A program made the position numbers and the translations under genes. A DNA stretch of 25,539 nt, from contig MZNV01000622.1 in assembly GCA_002081555.1 (NCBI GenBank), positions 1 through 25,539 of the forward strand, in the 5' to 3' direction. The notes under the pieces are model-generated. The model ran no database searches. It had not been told where the DNA came from and was given only the letters and a program-made list of their open reading frames with translations. Below, one piece after another: positions 11,167-23,400 of the stretch; the first letter of the stretch is position 1; each line of letters starts with the position of its first letter. The stretch comes from Protostelium mycophagum (lineage: Eukaryota; Evosea; Variosea; Protosteliida; Protosteliaceae).

Positions 11167-11507
11167 TGGCCAGCCCCTGGAATGGTGATAAAAAGAACCC
11201 AAATCCTGATAATATCAAAATTTTGCGTTGGTGCCAGTTCCAAAAGAATATTCAGGTTTCGGCACAACCACATCTAAGCTTGTCATTCCTATTGTTGGAT
11301 ATTGTTATATCTTTGCTGTGGATTTGTATTTTGTGGCCTGACAAAGCTGAGGTGAAAACGGGCGGAAATTTCAGGATCCTGAAAAAGAAGAGGGATTGCG
11401 TAATTCTTTCCCCGCCAGAACCGGATCCAACACAAACAAGCATTTCCTCCATTCAGAGGCACATTGTATATAGACTGTAAAGACGAGCAACAAACCAAAA
11501 AAATAAA
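11167..11507. other. Intergenic region upstream of the MIT-domain gene
   Basis: Open frames on both strands cross it, but none resembles a family or has matching splice context. It likely contains the promoter and 5' leader of the gene starting at 11508. Confidence 0.35.
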
Positions 11508-13452
11508 ATGGACCCCAACGGACGGCGAGATGAGGTGCCGGTTTTGATTAGAGCGCAGCAGATGGCCAGGAAAGCCGAAGAGGCCCGCTATAATAGAAAA
11601 CTGGAGGAAGCCATAGAGTATTCCAGGCAGTGAGTCATTATGACACGATCGTGATGAATCGATCGATAGAGCCTGATCATTATTAGAGCAGCCGAATTAT
11701 ACTTATTGGCCACAAACCACACGTCCGATACAGAGGTATGAGTAATTTTAGAGTATGATCATCACAGATCATTTCGATTAATCGATTTATAGAGCATGAG
11801 AAATTTACAGCAACTTTCTGACTCTCTTACATCAAAAGCTAACGAAATGGAAAAACAATTGAGGATGATATCTGAACAGCAGCACAAACACATGAATAAG
11901 ATGAACACCCGACGAAGCCCCGTAGGAAGTCCAGAGGGTAAGCCGATGGACATCCCTCTTCCATCGTCATCCTCTACATTTTCGCCGCTGTCCTCCTCAC
12001 CAACCTCTGGTAATTCTTCAAAATCGCTTCTACATTAATTTAATCTATGTACAGTCTACTCGGTCTCTCCATCATCTAACTCGGCTTCTTTGAGCTCTTC
12101 ACCTCATAATAATGATCTTCACCATGACCCTCAGATCATGTATGGATCTCACAACTATTTCATCGGGCAAAACTCTGAAGAGGCCACACACGACATGGTC
12201 CTCGCCTACCCTCATAAATTAAATAAGCCCACAGACTCTATCGCCACCATCCCTGTACAGGTGTGAACTTGAGTCATATTTTCGAGCTGAAGACAGCAGC
12301 AATTGGGTCATTCTGACCAACGGATCACTCGCCAAGTGTCTTCTCCATATAGCCACGCTCTCTACGAAGCCCAGCTTGAGGAACGATCTCAGGTATGATC
12401 TCATGATTGGTGTTCAATTTCCCGCGATTCACGATTACTGCGCCATACATTCACTGTACAATCACTTGTGTGCTGCCAAGATGCACCAAAATAAAATTTC
12501 AAAGAATTAAAAGAATAAACCGAGACAGGAGAAGGGAGGAATCATTTCCGATATGCTGCAGTTGGACATGTGGGGCTGGATGGAGAAGATGTTGGACCTC
12601 TTACCAAAACCAGCCGAGCGCAGCAAGTCTAAACCCCCTCACCACCGTCAAGGTGAAGGATCAGGAATGATTAGATGCTAAGACATGGACAGATGATCTG
12701 ATGAACTCCTTCTTCATGGTGTCTGGCAGCCCCACTGTTGAGAGGAACGAAAATCGGCCACAGCTGACTCGTCAGCCTTCTGGTGACCTTAAACCATCCC
12801 AGTAAGATTTTCCCATCATATCTCTCGAATAATTAATTTCCTGCAAAATCAATGAAGATCTACAGCGGGTACAAGGACTTGGAGGAGGAGAACAGAAAAT
12901 TAAGAGAAGAGATATATAGATTACAAAACGGAAAGCAAGCACTCGCGGACGCGTGCGAAAGGAATGCGCAGGCCAGCCGTGAGAACGACATGATGAGAAG
13001 GAGCATTGTCGTATTTAGAAATGAATTGCAGAAGAAGGCAAGACAATTACGCGAAAATTCAGAGTACTCTGGCAGTGTCGGAAATTTACCGGAAATGTTG
13101 GGAAGAATTCATGGAACAGAAAAGCCAGACGTCTTTCACAGTCTCAACGGCGTGGGCAATGCCAGAGGCGAAAAAAGCCAGGAAGCCATCATCGCTTCAC
13201 TTAACGAGAAGATCAGGTTACTTACCGAGATCAACACAAAGCAGGTAGACATCATTTTGACACATTCATTTTGACATGTGCCAGGCAAGAACAATTGACA
13301 AATGGGAACAAAAATGGGAGGCATTGAGGGAAAGATCAGAAAGAAAAAGAGAAGAAAACTCTAGGCAAGAATTAGAAAACTCAGATTCCAGAAATCAAAC
13401 AGAAAATTGGAGCAGTAGATCTGTCTACAACCTCGCTCATTCTAGAGGATAG
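11508..13452 (+). CDS. MIT-domain and coiled-coil protein, NRBF2/Atg38-like
   Basis: Nine exons (11508-11629, 11687-11735, 11793-12009, 12055-12260, 12297-12392, 12529-12652, 12693-12801, 12866-13244, 13285-13452) sum to exactly 490 codons (489 aa) with all phases consistent. Residues about 13-85 form an MIT-type three-helix domain (AQQMARKAEEARYNRK, LEEAIEYSRQAAELYLLA, then MRNLQQLSDSLTSKANEMEK). A long Ser/Pro-rich linker follows, then a coiled coil in exon 8 (DLEEENRKLREEIYRLQ and NELQKKARQLRE). A highly charged helical tail (WEQKWEALRERSERKREE) closes the protein. An N-terminal MIT plus C-terminal coiled coil is the architecture of NRBF2/Atg38, a regulator of the autophagy PI3-kinase complex. 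I see no sequence signature beyond the architecture, so this identity is inference; an unrelated MIT protein is possible. Confidence 0.72.
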
Positions 13453-14472
13453 ATAAATTTTCATATTTATATCTGAGAAAAAGATTTGGAGTTGCAGCAA
13501 AATGGTTAGTGGCGCAAAGTGGTGTCGTTCATTTGACTCAATTTATCATGAATTTTTGAACGTCAAGCACGGAATTACCGCACACCAGCTTGAATTGCTT
13601 CGGATGTTTGGAGAATCCTAGTTGACCCCACTGTGCACAAACGGGCACACAATACTTCCAACATGCAGGCTGAAGCTGGCGAGTGTACAGTGTTCATGAC
13701 AATCACAGCATTAGATAAAAAATACAAGTTGAGCCACAAAGTGCCAGGGCTGGCTGGGCTGTTTTGCAGAAATTTGGGGGGTGGACCACTCCCGATCACC
13801 CGCGAAAACTGCCGAAGAAATAAGTTTTCTGCCAGTTTTCCATAGTAAATTCGAGGTTGAAACGGGCCACGAGAGTCGATCAGAAATAGATCCCTGATGA
13901 TAACGGTAGCTATCCGACTCTTAGATATCGTCTCAGAGCTGAGATCAATTCACTTCTTTGTTTGCTCGGGAAACACGACGCGAACTCCGGAAATCAGACA
14001 CACGAATTGATCTCAGCTCAGAGACATCATCCAAGCGTCGGATAGCCATAAACCGCTCTAAAACACATCGCCAACAGACTGCCGTGGCCGGTAGTTTTCG
14101 TTCCACTGAGTGGTCCCCCCCGAAATTTTCTGATAATTATGAAATCAGTGACTATTTGTTAGTTTTGAAATTTTCAGAATAACATTAGCTCACTGATTGA
14201 GCGCGGGTAAAATTTAGACAAGAAAATTTTAAGTATTTTTTGTGAAATTATTTGTAGAGACTCACATCCTATTCTTCCAGTCTTTCCGAGTCTTCTGGAT
14301 CTGAAGTCATCAGCAGTTGAAAGAAATTTCTCAGTTTGTCACAAGTATATAAATCTGTTGTCTTGTGAGTTTATGTGTAGTAAAGATTGATCTATCTGTT
14401 GAGATTAATGAGAGCTGGAATAGTTCAATTAGAACCAAATCAAGAGTGCACAAAATCTTGAATGTTTATTTG
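13453..14472. other. Convergent intergenic region containing a foldback element
   Basis: It lies between the stop codons of the MIT-domain gene and VWA8. Its middle (13767-14132) is an inverted-repeat element listed separately. The remaining flanks show no gene; 14180-14470 is AT-rich 3' flank of VWA8. Confidence 0.5.
13767..14132. mobile_element. Foldback (MITE-like) inverted-repeat element
   Basis: The ends are imperfect terminal inverted repeats of about 25 bp. The left end starts CAGAAATTTGGGGGG and reaches GGACCACTC; the right end reads GAGTGGTCCCCCCCG and ends AAATTTTCTG. An inner pair of about 42-bp arms (13909-13950 and 14005-14046, GCTATCCGAC...GAGCTGAGATCAATT) surrounds a 54-nt loop. 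The whole unit can therefore fold on itself. It encodes nothing recognisable. I could not identify a convincing target-site duplication. A non-autonomous DNA transposon is the likeliest explanation; a structured RNA is an alternative. Confidence 0.6.
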
Positions 14473-17400
14473 CTATAGTTTGCTTTCTCTTAATATGCTC
14501 GAAGTGAATATCTGTTTGAATACCCCAGGAAGGCTGGATGTGTCAAATGACGTGTAACTTCTTCCCATGGGAAGCGCAGATTTCAGTCTGTCTGCCTCCT
14601 CCCCCAGTTGCGCGATGAAAATGGCGTAAACATTCACTCTGGGATCTGACGTCATCACTTGTGACAATCTACAACGTTCAGATTCATTTCACCGCGAAAT
14701 TTCGATGAAATCTCACTTTTGGGGCTGGATTCCGTAGCGTCTCAAATTTGCGTCAGAAACTGCGAAAACAAAGTGGTCATCAGCATCTTCAGAGGTGACA
14801 TTCTTCACAGACTTCTCGATCGCTTCCAATGTCATGTCTCCGCTCGAACTGTCACATGTCAGTGTCATGTCATGTACGGCCATCATGTCATGATCATGTC
14901 CTGTACAATCCTAATGACAACAAGATGACGTGGCACTCACCAATATTGTGAATGTGCGACCATCTTTTCGAGGATGACAAGTCTGTCCTTTCTATTCTTA
15001 GGAATCTTTCCGTAATCTACAAATGGAATCTCGGAACTGTCCCCGCTGTAAAAATTCAATGAAATGTCGAGAAAATTTCTTCACCTATGACCCACAATAG
15101 ACACTGAATATTTATCCTCGAATCCGGAAAAAGCCTCCATGATCATCAGTGTACAGAGAAGTAGTTTCTCAAGCCTTTTATCTTGGCTGTTAAATCTGTA
15201 CATGCTGCCCGTCACATCCTGATGATATTTCAGTGAGAAGGTGTTACGGTAACAAACCGCGATTTCACGGTAACCAACCACAATCTTCAGTGTTTTTGTT
15301 CTATTTTTAGGTCTTATGATTCTAAAATATATAAAAAGTGAAGAAAAATCACCATCACAAAACGGATTCTCTTGGGCTTCTCCTGCACCATGGAGAATTC
15401 ATGTGGCTGTACACCCCTTCGTTTGTAGATCAACTTATCCCCACTTATGCTGTCGACGATTTTACGGTCGTCAAGATCACCCGAAGTTTGATTTGACAGC
15501 CAGCTTCTCTCTTTTCTCTTCGCCTCAACACCTGCTATCATTTACATCGTTGTAGATGGTCGAATTTTTGCGAAATCGGACAATTATTTGAGGGTAAGAT
15601 TTTGTGTGGAAAAATAAAATCGGTCTTTTACCTTCGAGAATGACACGTAATGAGGACGTCTCCCGGGCAACTTGCAACATCAATTGTTCGTATTGATTAC
15701 TATCTTCTGCAGCCATGTTGATGCTCTCTAACCTCTTAGCAAGGGCTGCCTGTCAAAAATGTCAGAATATCACATGTCACATGTCACACGTCACACAAGA
15801 TAAAAATCATCACAAATAAATTTTCCGCTGAAATCGAAAGCAACAGTACGGCAAGTAGTCTCCTTAAGGACCACAAAAATCACGGTTTTACCGTGAGGTC
15901 AGCTTCAATTCCGCGGACAATATATTTTAAAATTGGTGATGCCACAAACAAAAAATCCGGCATATTACGCTCCATCTACAATTCCATCTACAACGAAATA
16001 GCAAAGTCAAGAGAAGTCGTCACCTTAGCCATGGAACGAGCCTTCTCTCGTATCTCTTGTGGCACATTGTCCTTCTTCTCTTGGGATACTTGGTGTATCT
16101 GATTCCCCGAATCCTGTCTCCAAGGTCCTCCAACCCCACCCATGCCTTGAAAATCATCAAAAAATATAAAAATGAATAGAATATCTGACCGTTGTAGATA
16201 GTCATTTATTCTATCAAAATAAAGGATTTTTTGTTTTAAAAAAAGTGAAAGAAAATTGGATTTTTAGAATTTCACTATACCGGCTGTGTCGGCACCGCCA
16301 GAACCCCCTTTCCATTGGTTTCCCCCCACGTGTGGATTATTCTCAGAATCTTCTTTGCCTTCAATCGGTCCGGAAGGCTGTACAGAAATTTAATTTTCCT
16401 CGAAAAGGATGATGACGTCATCACCTCTCGGTCACCGTCGTAGCGGACATCCAATTGAGTTTTCTCAGAAAATTCCGTTCCATGAACGGAACCGACAACA
16501 GTCCTCCACTCTTGAAGACTTTTTTGGTTGGCACTTTCCGTGATCTACAACGATGAATTTCGCCAGAATTTTCTCAACAAAATCAGAATAAATTACCTCG
16601 AAAATGTGAATTGAATTGTCGGAAAATAAGACAGAAATTCGGTCGTTTGAAATCTCCTGCACAGACAGCGGGCTTGGGAGAGTGAAAGCTAAAGAAGGTC
16701 ATACTCTCTTCCCTCCAATTTGACATGAGAATCCCTGAAATTTCGCCGAAATTTCACCTCTTCTGTACAGAATCTCGTTGCTTGGCACCACAGAACTTTC
16801 CCTGCCTCTTCTGAATCTATTTCCAGGAACATAGAATTTTCTGAGAATATTCTCTCGGGGTCTGACCACCTCGATCACCATGGAATCTTCTGAAAAATTT
16901 CAGAAATCTCCCAGAAAATTCGAGGAAAGTACCCGAATTTTTGTCTTGGAATAAGTTGATGATGTTGTGGCTCTGTGTTGTGACAAAAGAGGTGTAATTA
17001 TTAACAAAATCATTTTGTCTTAGGAAGCCGGTGCATTCTGCCGAAAACAATGTGTCTGGTTGTAGATCAGAAGAATTTGGCGGACTACAACGAACCGCTT
17101 TTGTCTCTGATAATTCCTTGTACAGAAAGATACTTTTCAGAATTCAGAATAAAATCTTTCGGTTCGTTCCCGCCTGTGTATTTCAATGAAATTTCGAGGA
17201 ATTTTCACATACATAATAGGCGGTGTGATGATTTGCGATAGAGATGTGGCGATGAGACATCTTCCGATGATATCTCTGACCACGTGATCTCATTTGAATG
17301 TGACTGTACACCCACCCATGACGTCATCTGAGATGTCTTACTTCCATCTAATAGGCAAGGAAAATATACTTATTTGAATTTTTTCAACTTGAAAGATCTG

Positions 17401-20400
17401 GAAAATAAAAGCAAAATTAAATTAAAAATTAAATTAAAAAACTTTTAGTTAAGACAGACGGAGATATTTTTAAAAAATTGATAACAGATCTCACCTCATC
17501 TTCTGGCCACATCATGATGACGTAAGGTTTTACAGAAATTAATACGGCTCTATCTACAATTATGGGACATTGTACGTCATGTCGAATGATTCTGGGAACC
17601 TGAAATCTCAATGAGTTGTCCAAGTCTTGATGGGAATTCGTGTGGTCAGATGAAACAAAGATTGGCGGGAAAACTCACCTTTCCAACATCGTGTTGCACG
17701 TCTACAACGGTCATGTTATTACTCTTTTTGGTGTAAAATAATAATTTGTTATGGTGCGGGATACCATGCATGATTGCCTCGTTGTAGATGAGAAAACAAA
17801 TGTCTGGACTGAAATACCTTAGGACTGCTAAAAATAGCTCTGGACTGTTTTGCCGCGAAGACGCCTTTGTCCGTGATCTTCCCGCTAAAATCTTCAATTT
17901 GAAATTTGAAATATAAAAGTTCACCTTCCATCGCCTTGCACAACGTTTACGGGGATAAAATATTTGATGTTACCGTTATTCTCCATCTCCATGACGACCA
18001 AAGTCTCATAAAAAGGGACATAAACCGCAAGAACATTCCCTGAATTTTCATCAATACAAAGATGACGTCATCTTCCCGAAGACTCAAGTTGAATTCGCGA
18101 TTAAGATGTCATACCTTTTAAGCATGATATCACGGGGTTACGTGGGTCTGAAAGAGCAAAACCGGCGTGGCCGGTATCAGCACGGAAAAACGGAAAAATC
18201 TTGCCGAGTGAAGTGACGTAATATTTGTTGTGGATCTATAAATATCAAATCTACAACCCGTTGTAGATATACCTGTCTCAAATAATCTGGTCTGTAAGTA
18301 TGTATTTCGAATGGATCTTCGTTCAATACGTAAATACTTCCATCTACACCGGTACACATTCCAAGTGCTCGACCTGATGAGATTAAGTTTTTATTTTGAA
18401 TTTTTAGAGCAAAAACTCCATAAACAACGTTGTAGATTGGATTTTTTGAGATATCTTATGATAAACAGACCTGATGTCTCAACTGACCAAGAGAAGCAAA
18501 ACTCTGTGAACTCGGATAATCTCCCCATAGTTTTTCCGGCGATCGTTCTACAATCCTCACGTGACTCGACGGTCATACCCTTCGAGCCGTCACAATGGAT
18601 TGATACGGAGCATTGGGATTTGGTGGTCTTTTGTGAAGCAATCCAAGCATCCAATTTTTGAGCCACAGGAAGGTCTGAAAAATTATAAAATAATTAATCA
18701 TTAATTACTAATTATTCATTATTAATTATAGATTATTGATTTTTAATTTTTAATTTTTAATTACCAATTATTTTTTTAATATTTTTCCAAGAAAAAAATA
18801 TGTGTACAAAAAATTGTGACATTGAGAAAAAAGTTGAATAAAATACCTGTCACTTTTCCCAAATTGATAGTGAGGGATGATGACGTCATACCAATCGGTA
18901 TCCCCACCTAAAATAGAACTCAACTCCGTCTTCCTCAATATGACAACCAAAAAGATGTCTTACCTCATGGAATGACTTTATGAGGTGTTGTCGTAGTTGT
19001 TGGTCGTAGTTATCAAATGAAAATATATTCTCCAGTGTAGTTACGAGCCCGTCTTTGGCATATGTTTCCATATGTCTTACAATGTTTACCAACTCCCTGA
19101 AACGATTAAAATATTTTTATGGATTTCATTGAAAATCAATGCCTTAAATTTCGGTGAAATTTCGGTGGGAATTCGTACCTGAGGGAGTAAGGATATCCCA
19201 AGAGGCCCTCATCCACCATATTTCTCAATTTGTTGAATAATCGGATCAATTGGACCAAAACGCTCTCCGGTACCCTCGGAGCGTACTGACGTAATAACTC
19301 GTATTCAGAAGCAAAATCAGGATTGTCGATCACGTGACTAGAAATTCTCAGAAATTTTCATTCATACGATTGTAGATGGCAGTTGAAAATCACTGGAAAT
19401 TAATAATAAAAAACACTAAAGCCAAAGGCTTCACGATTTCCAAAGATAAACACAGTGATTTATATTTCAAACCACAGAAATCCAATCATTTTCTAATGAA
19501 AATCCAACAAATTCATGTAGATCTCACCAACTAAAACAATCGCCACATTCTGCGAAGAAATCGTTTCCTAAGAAAGGATATCCTGGTCTGTTGGCCAATA
19601 CGATCATCATGAAATCGGGATGGACTCGGATGACGTCATCTGCAACGGTCAGTCTGGAAATTTCGAGGAAAAGTACCGGAGGGGTGGAGGTGAGGGGGTC
19701 CACGGACGATCTTCCTTCCATCAGAGATGATCATCTGGTCATCTTCTATGAGACCTGATGACGATGAGAAGCTGTTCGTGATTGATGACATGAGGAATTA
19801 TTTTTATGATATCTTGATCATATGGCAAGACTTGATTGTCGTACAGAGCTCAAGTGGATTTGTTTTTGTGGAGTGAGACGTTTTTGTGCTAAAAATAGAA
19901 TAACATTTCCAATATGTGTAATAAAAATGACAATTAAATTTACCTTTAAGAATGCTGACCACTTCCAGAGGGGCTTTGTCAACCTGAAATACAACGTCAA
20001 AAAAAGAATCTATTATGGTTCTGATCACCTCATCTACAACGAGCACTCTCCCGAATTTCACCGCCTTGACCAGAGGGCTGTCTGTCCACGTGATCACCCC
20101 ATCTACTACGTTGGGCGATGACGTCATCTGTTGTACAGTCGTATCCCGATGCAATTGAATATATTCTCTCTCCATCCTCAACAAAGACATCATCTTATCC
20201 ACTGTTGTAGACTGTCAGATTTTCAAGTTGAAAATATGTTTATAATTGTAATTTTAATTCTCGATGTGAAATTATTTGTAAAAAAATATCAAAAATATTA
20301 CCCAGCTTGTTTTTTCCGACACCTTGGTTTCCGATCAATAAGATATTTTGTCTCAATAAGACATCTTTGAATAATTCCTTCAATAATCTGACGTGTTGAG

Positions 20401-23400
20401 GCACGTTGTAGAACAATATATCTGGTATCAACTCCGGTTGGCTAGTTGTAGATACGGGGACTTTCAGGTCGTCTATTTCCACGAAAATTCTTTCATACGG
20501 ATTTATTTCTTTTTCTGTCAGATTTTGGTCTGAAAATTCGTTGAAATATCCGTCAAAGCTCCATACCTATTTTATCGGGCTCATCCACTTTGATTAATTT
20601 TTTTCTTTCTACATTTTGGGCATCTACAACGACTAAATTCATCACAGGGACCTATGAAAATGTCATTGAAAATTCTTTGAAAATTCACTCACGTGGCTAG
20701 AGGCGGGAGGCACATTGATTTGTGCCTGTTTCATTGTAGATGAGATGACCTCTTTGATGTTTGGCGGCAGAAAAGTGAATAAAATGGATCTGTATATCGC
20801 GGTGGATCTATAAATGTCAGCCCTGATCTATCATACGCGCAACAACTTTGAATTTTAAAAAACTAGTCTTGGCGGCAAATCCCAAGATCATTTTCACTAC
20901 CAAACTTGATGCTCAAAAAATCCGCAACACTTGTAAAGAGACATAAATGATGACGTCACATTACGTACAAGTCTTCCGGGAATCTCTGACAATGCCTACA
21001 AATACGAATGAGTTGTCGTAACGACAAGTCCGGCAGAACATTCTCTTCGTTATCCTTTGCTGAATTCTTCAGTATTTAAATTTTAAAAAATTTAATTTAT
21101 TTAAAAAATATTTATTTGAAAAATCTGAAGGTAAATTCTGGTCTATAATGTCATTTCATTTTGTGTGAACGCGGTAGTTAACGCGAAGATATCGGCAACT
21201 AGCGTGACTACACCATGATAAGAATTACCTCTACCCTTTTGTAGTAATATTTCGTGGAAATCCAATACTTTTCTCAGAATATTCTGGTCCATTTCCGGGA
21301 AAATTCGGGAAAGAATCTCCTTGGTTTTATTCGAATCAAACGAGATTTCATGCCAATGAAACATGGACATCACCTCTGATGTCATCCACTTGAGTCCTCC
21401 TGAATTAATTATTTTTTTAATAAAATTATTAATTTCGATTTCTGTGAAATAATTTACAGAGCAGAATGGAGAAATCTATCAGTGGCTGTCAAAAAGGTGT
21501 CACTTTGACGTGAGAATGACAAGTGATGACAGTTGTAGATTAGATGAAAAGATTTTTTCTAAATTTTTTTTGCTTTTTTTGAACACAAATATTCTAAACA
21601 TTCATAAGCACGGTATCGAACCGTGTCGCCACGGTAATTACCGTGGTCTTCTCCACAAAAGGATGGGATGGTACCTTTTTTATCATTGTTATTGGATGCG
21701 ATGCCGATGATTCTAAAATTAGAATTTATCCGGAAGATTCCCATCTCATTCAGTTCTTGGTGACTTTTCTGTAATTTTTCTGACATCTTGTCAAATCTGT
21801 CAGATCTGACATATCTCTTCCCGTCTAAAAGCGTAACCTCCCTGTCAAATACTGGGAAATTTGAGTGAATTTCACATTGAAATTTTAGATCATAAATCAA
21901 GAAAATAAAAATATAAAAATGAAATATTGACTCGTTGTAGATCACCTAGCCTATGTATGGAGGAAATATAGCCGTTAGGAAGTCTGTCTATCCCATCGAG
22001 CACGATAACGCCACCGTTTCTACAACATCTCATCAACGCTGACTCTTCCCAAAGAGTGTCCCCGTTGCTGTTGGTTTCCCCTGAGAGTTATTTTTATTTT
22101 TATTTTATTTAATTAATTTGATTGGCATTGTAGATGACGAATAATACGTGAGAATACATGTGTCGTTTGGTGCGTTTTTAAATTAAAATATTATTAATTC
22201 TCCCGCCAAAATTCGGGCATTATTTGATGTGATGTCGTACTTCTCTGTAAGATATCTCTGACATTCATGTCTTTATACAAATGAACAATCTCGAATTGTG
22301 ATGGTGATGCATCGCTGTGATATCCCATAATTGAGGCAAAGTGTCTCGCTAATATAGATTTTCCACTTCCCTTGGGCCCTGTCAAAATGTCACTAATGAA
22401 CATCTCATTCTACAACGAAAATAAAAATGTTTTTTTTTGAATAAATACAAGTAATGATAAAATAATTTTACCTATAATGCAGAAATCGGCTTGTACAGAG
22501 TGATCTTGTGTCATCCGAGATATCATATCCTGATGTTCTTCCATTTCCACGAAGTTTCCCACCCCCTCACTATGCCCCCTGCCGCATGGAACGTCGACAA
22601 CATGTACAGTAGAATTTCGCAAAAAATGTACCTTGATGACGTCATCAATCATCATCTCGAAGAAAATTGTTGACACTCGTTCGAAACTTCACTCACTTTT
22701 CCAGTTTGAATTTCCTGTCTTGGCGCCAAAATATACCTCGTTGTAGACGGGGTGTTCCCTCCTATGCTCTTGTCTACAACTCCCTTGATGGCGAGAAATT
22801 CGTGGTTCTTGTCGGTATTATCCGATTTTTTAGGAATCAAGATTTGGTAGGGAAAGGCTCGTTGTAGAACCTCATGTATGGATATCCCAGGAAATTTCTG
22901 CGAAGTTTCTAGAATACGGAACACAGCCGTCAGCGGAAAGCTTGGTAGTTTTGGGAATAAATCGTTGTCTATTTTAATCAATTTTTTAAATATTAAATTT
23001 TGGCGGTTTCTGGATCTAAGATATCATAACATTATCACATCATACCATTTCGAGAACAACAAATTTTTATGTCGTTACGACAACATCGACATGTGGTTGA
23101 GATGTCTTACCTTCTAATTCAAGCATTCTGATGGATTCAGAAAGACTGATGACACTTCTGATCATATTCGTAGAAATTTCGGGGAATTTTCTGGTCAAGA
23201 CAGCAAAAAGACTCTCGGCCGATAATGTGTTTACATCCCTTATGAGGAGTAAACGAATGTTTTCCCGCCAAAAGAATCTTTTAAAAATTAAACTCAAAAA
23301 ATACCTTGCTTGGAATCGACTGCGCAGAGGTGGGTCCTATACATCGGTAAATACGACATTCTACAACGAGACTACTTACCAGTGGATTTCCCGGAAATTT

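Noticed and set aside
10617-11273. A 218-codon minus-strand open frame
   Set aside because: It is antisense to the SDR-like exons, which show real family motifs with phase-consistent introns; the antisense protein shows none.
11163-11480. Overlapping open frames on both strands before the MIT-domain gene
   Set aside because: Neither resembles a protein family; they are probably chance frames in a promoter region.
22410-22496. A donor at 22475 (ATAG|GTAAAA) for VWA8 exon 12
   Set aside because: It puts the next exon out of frame; the donor TCT|GTACAAG at 22496 keeps phase and restores the ortholog-like junction before the second P-loop.
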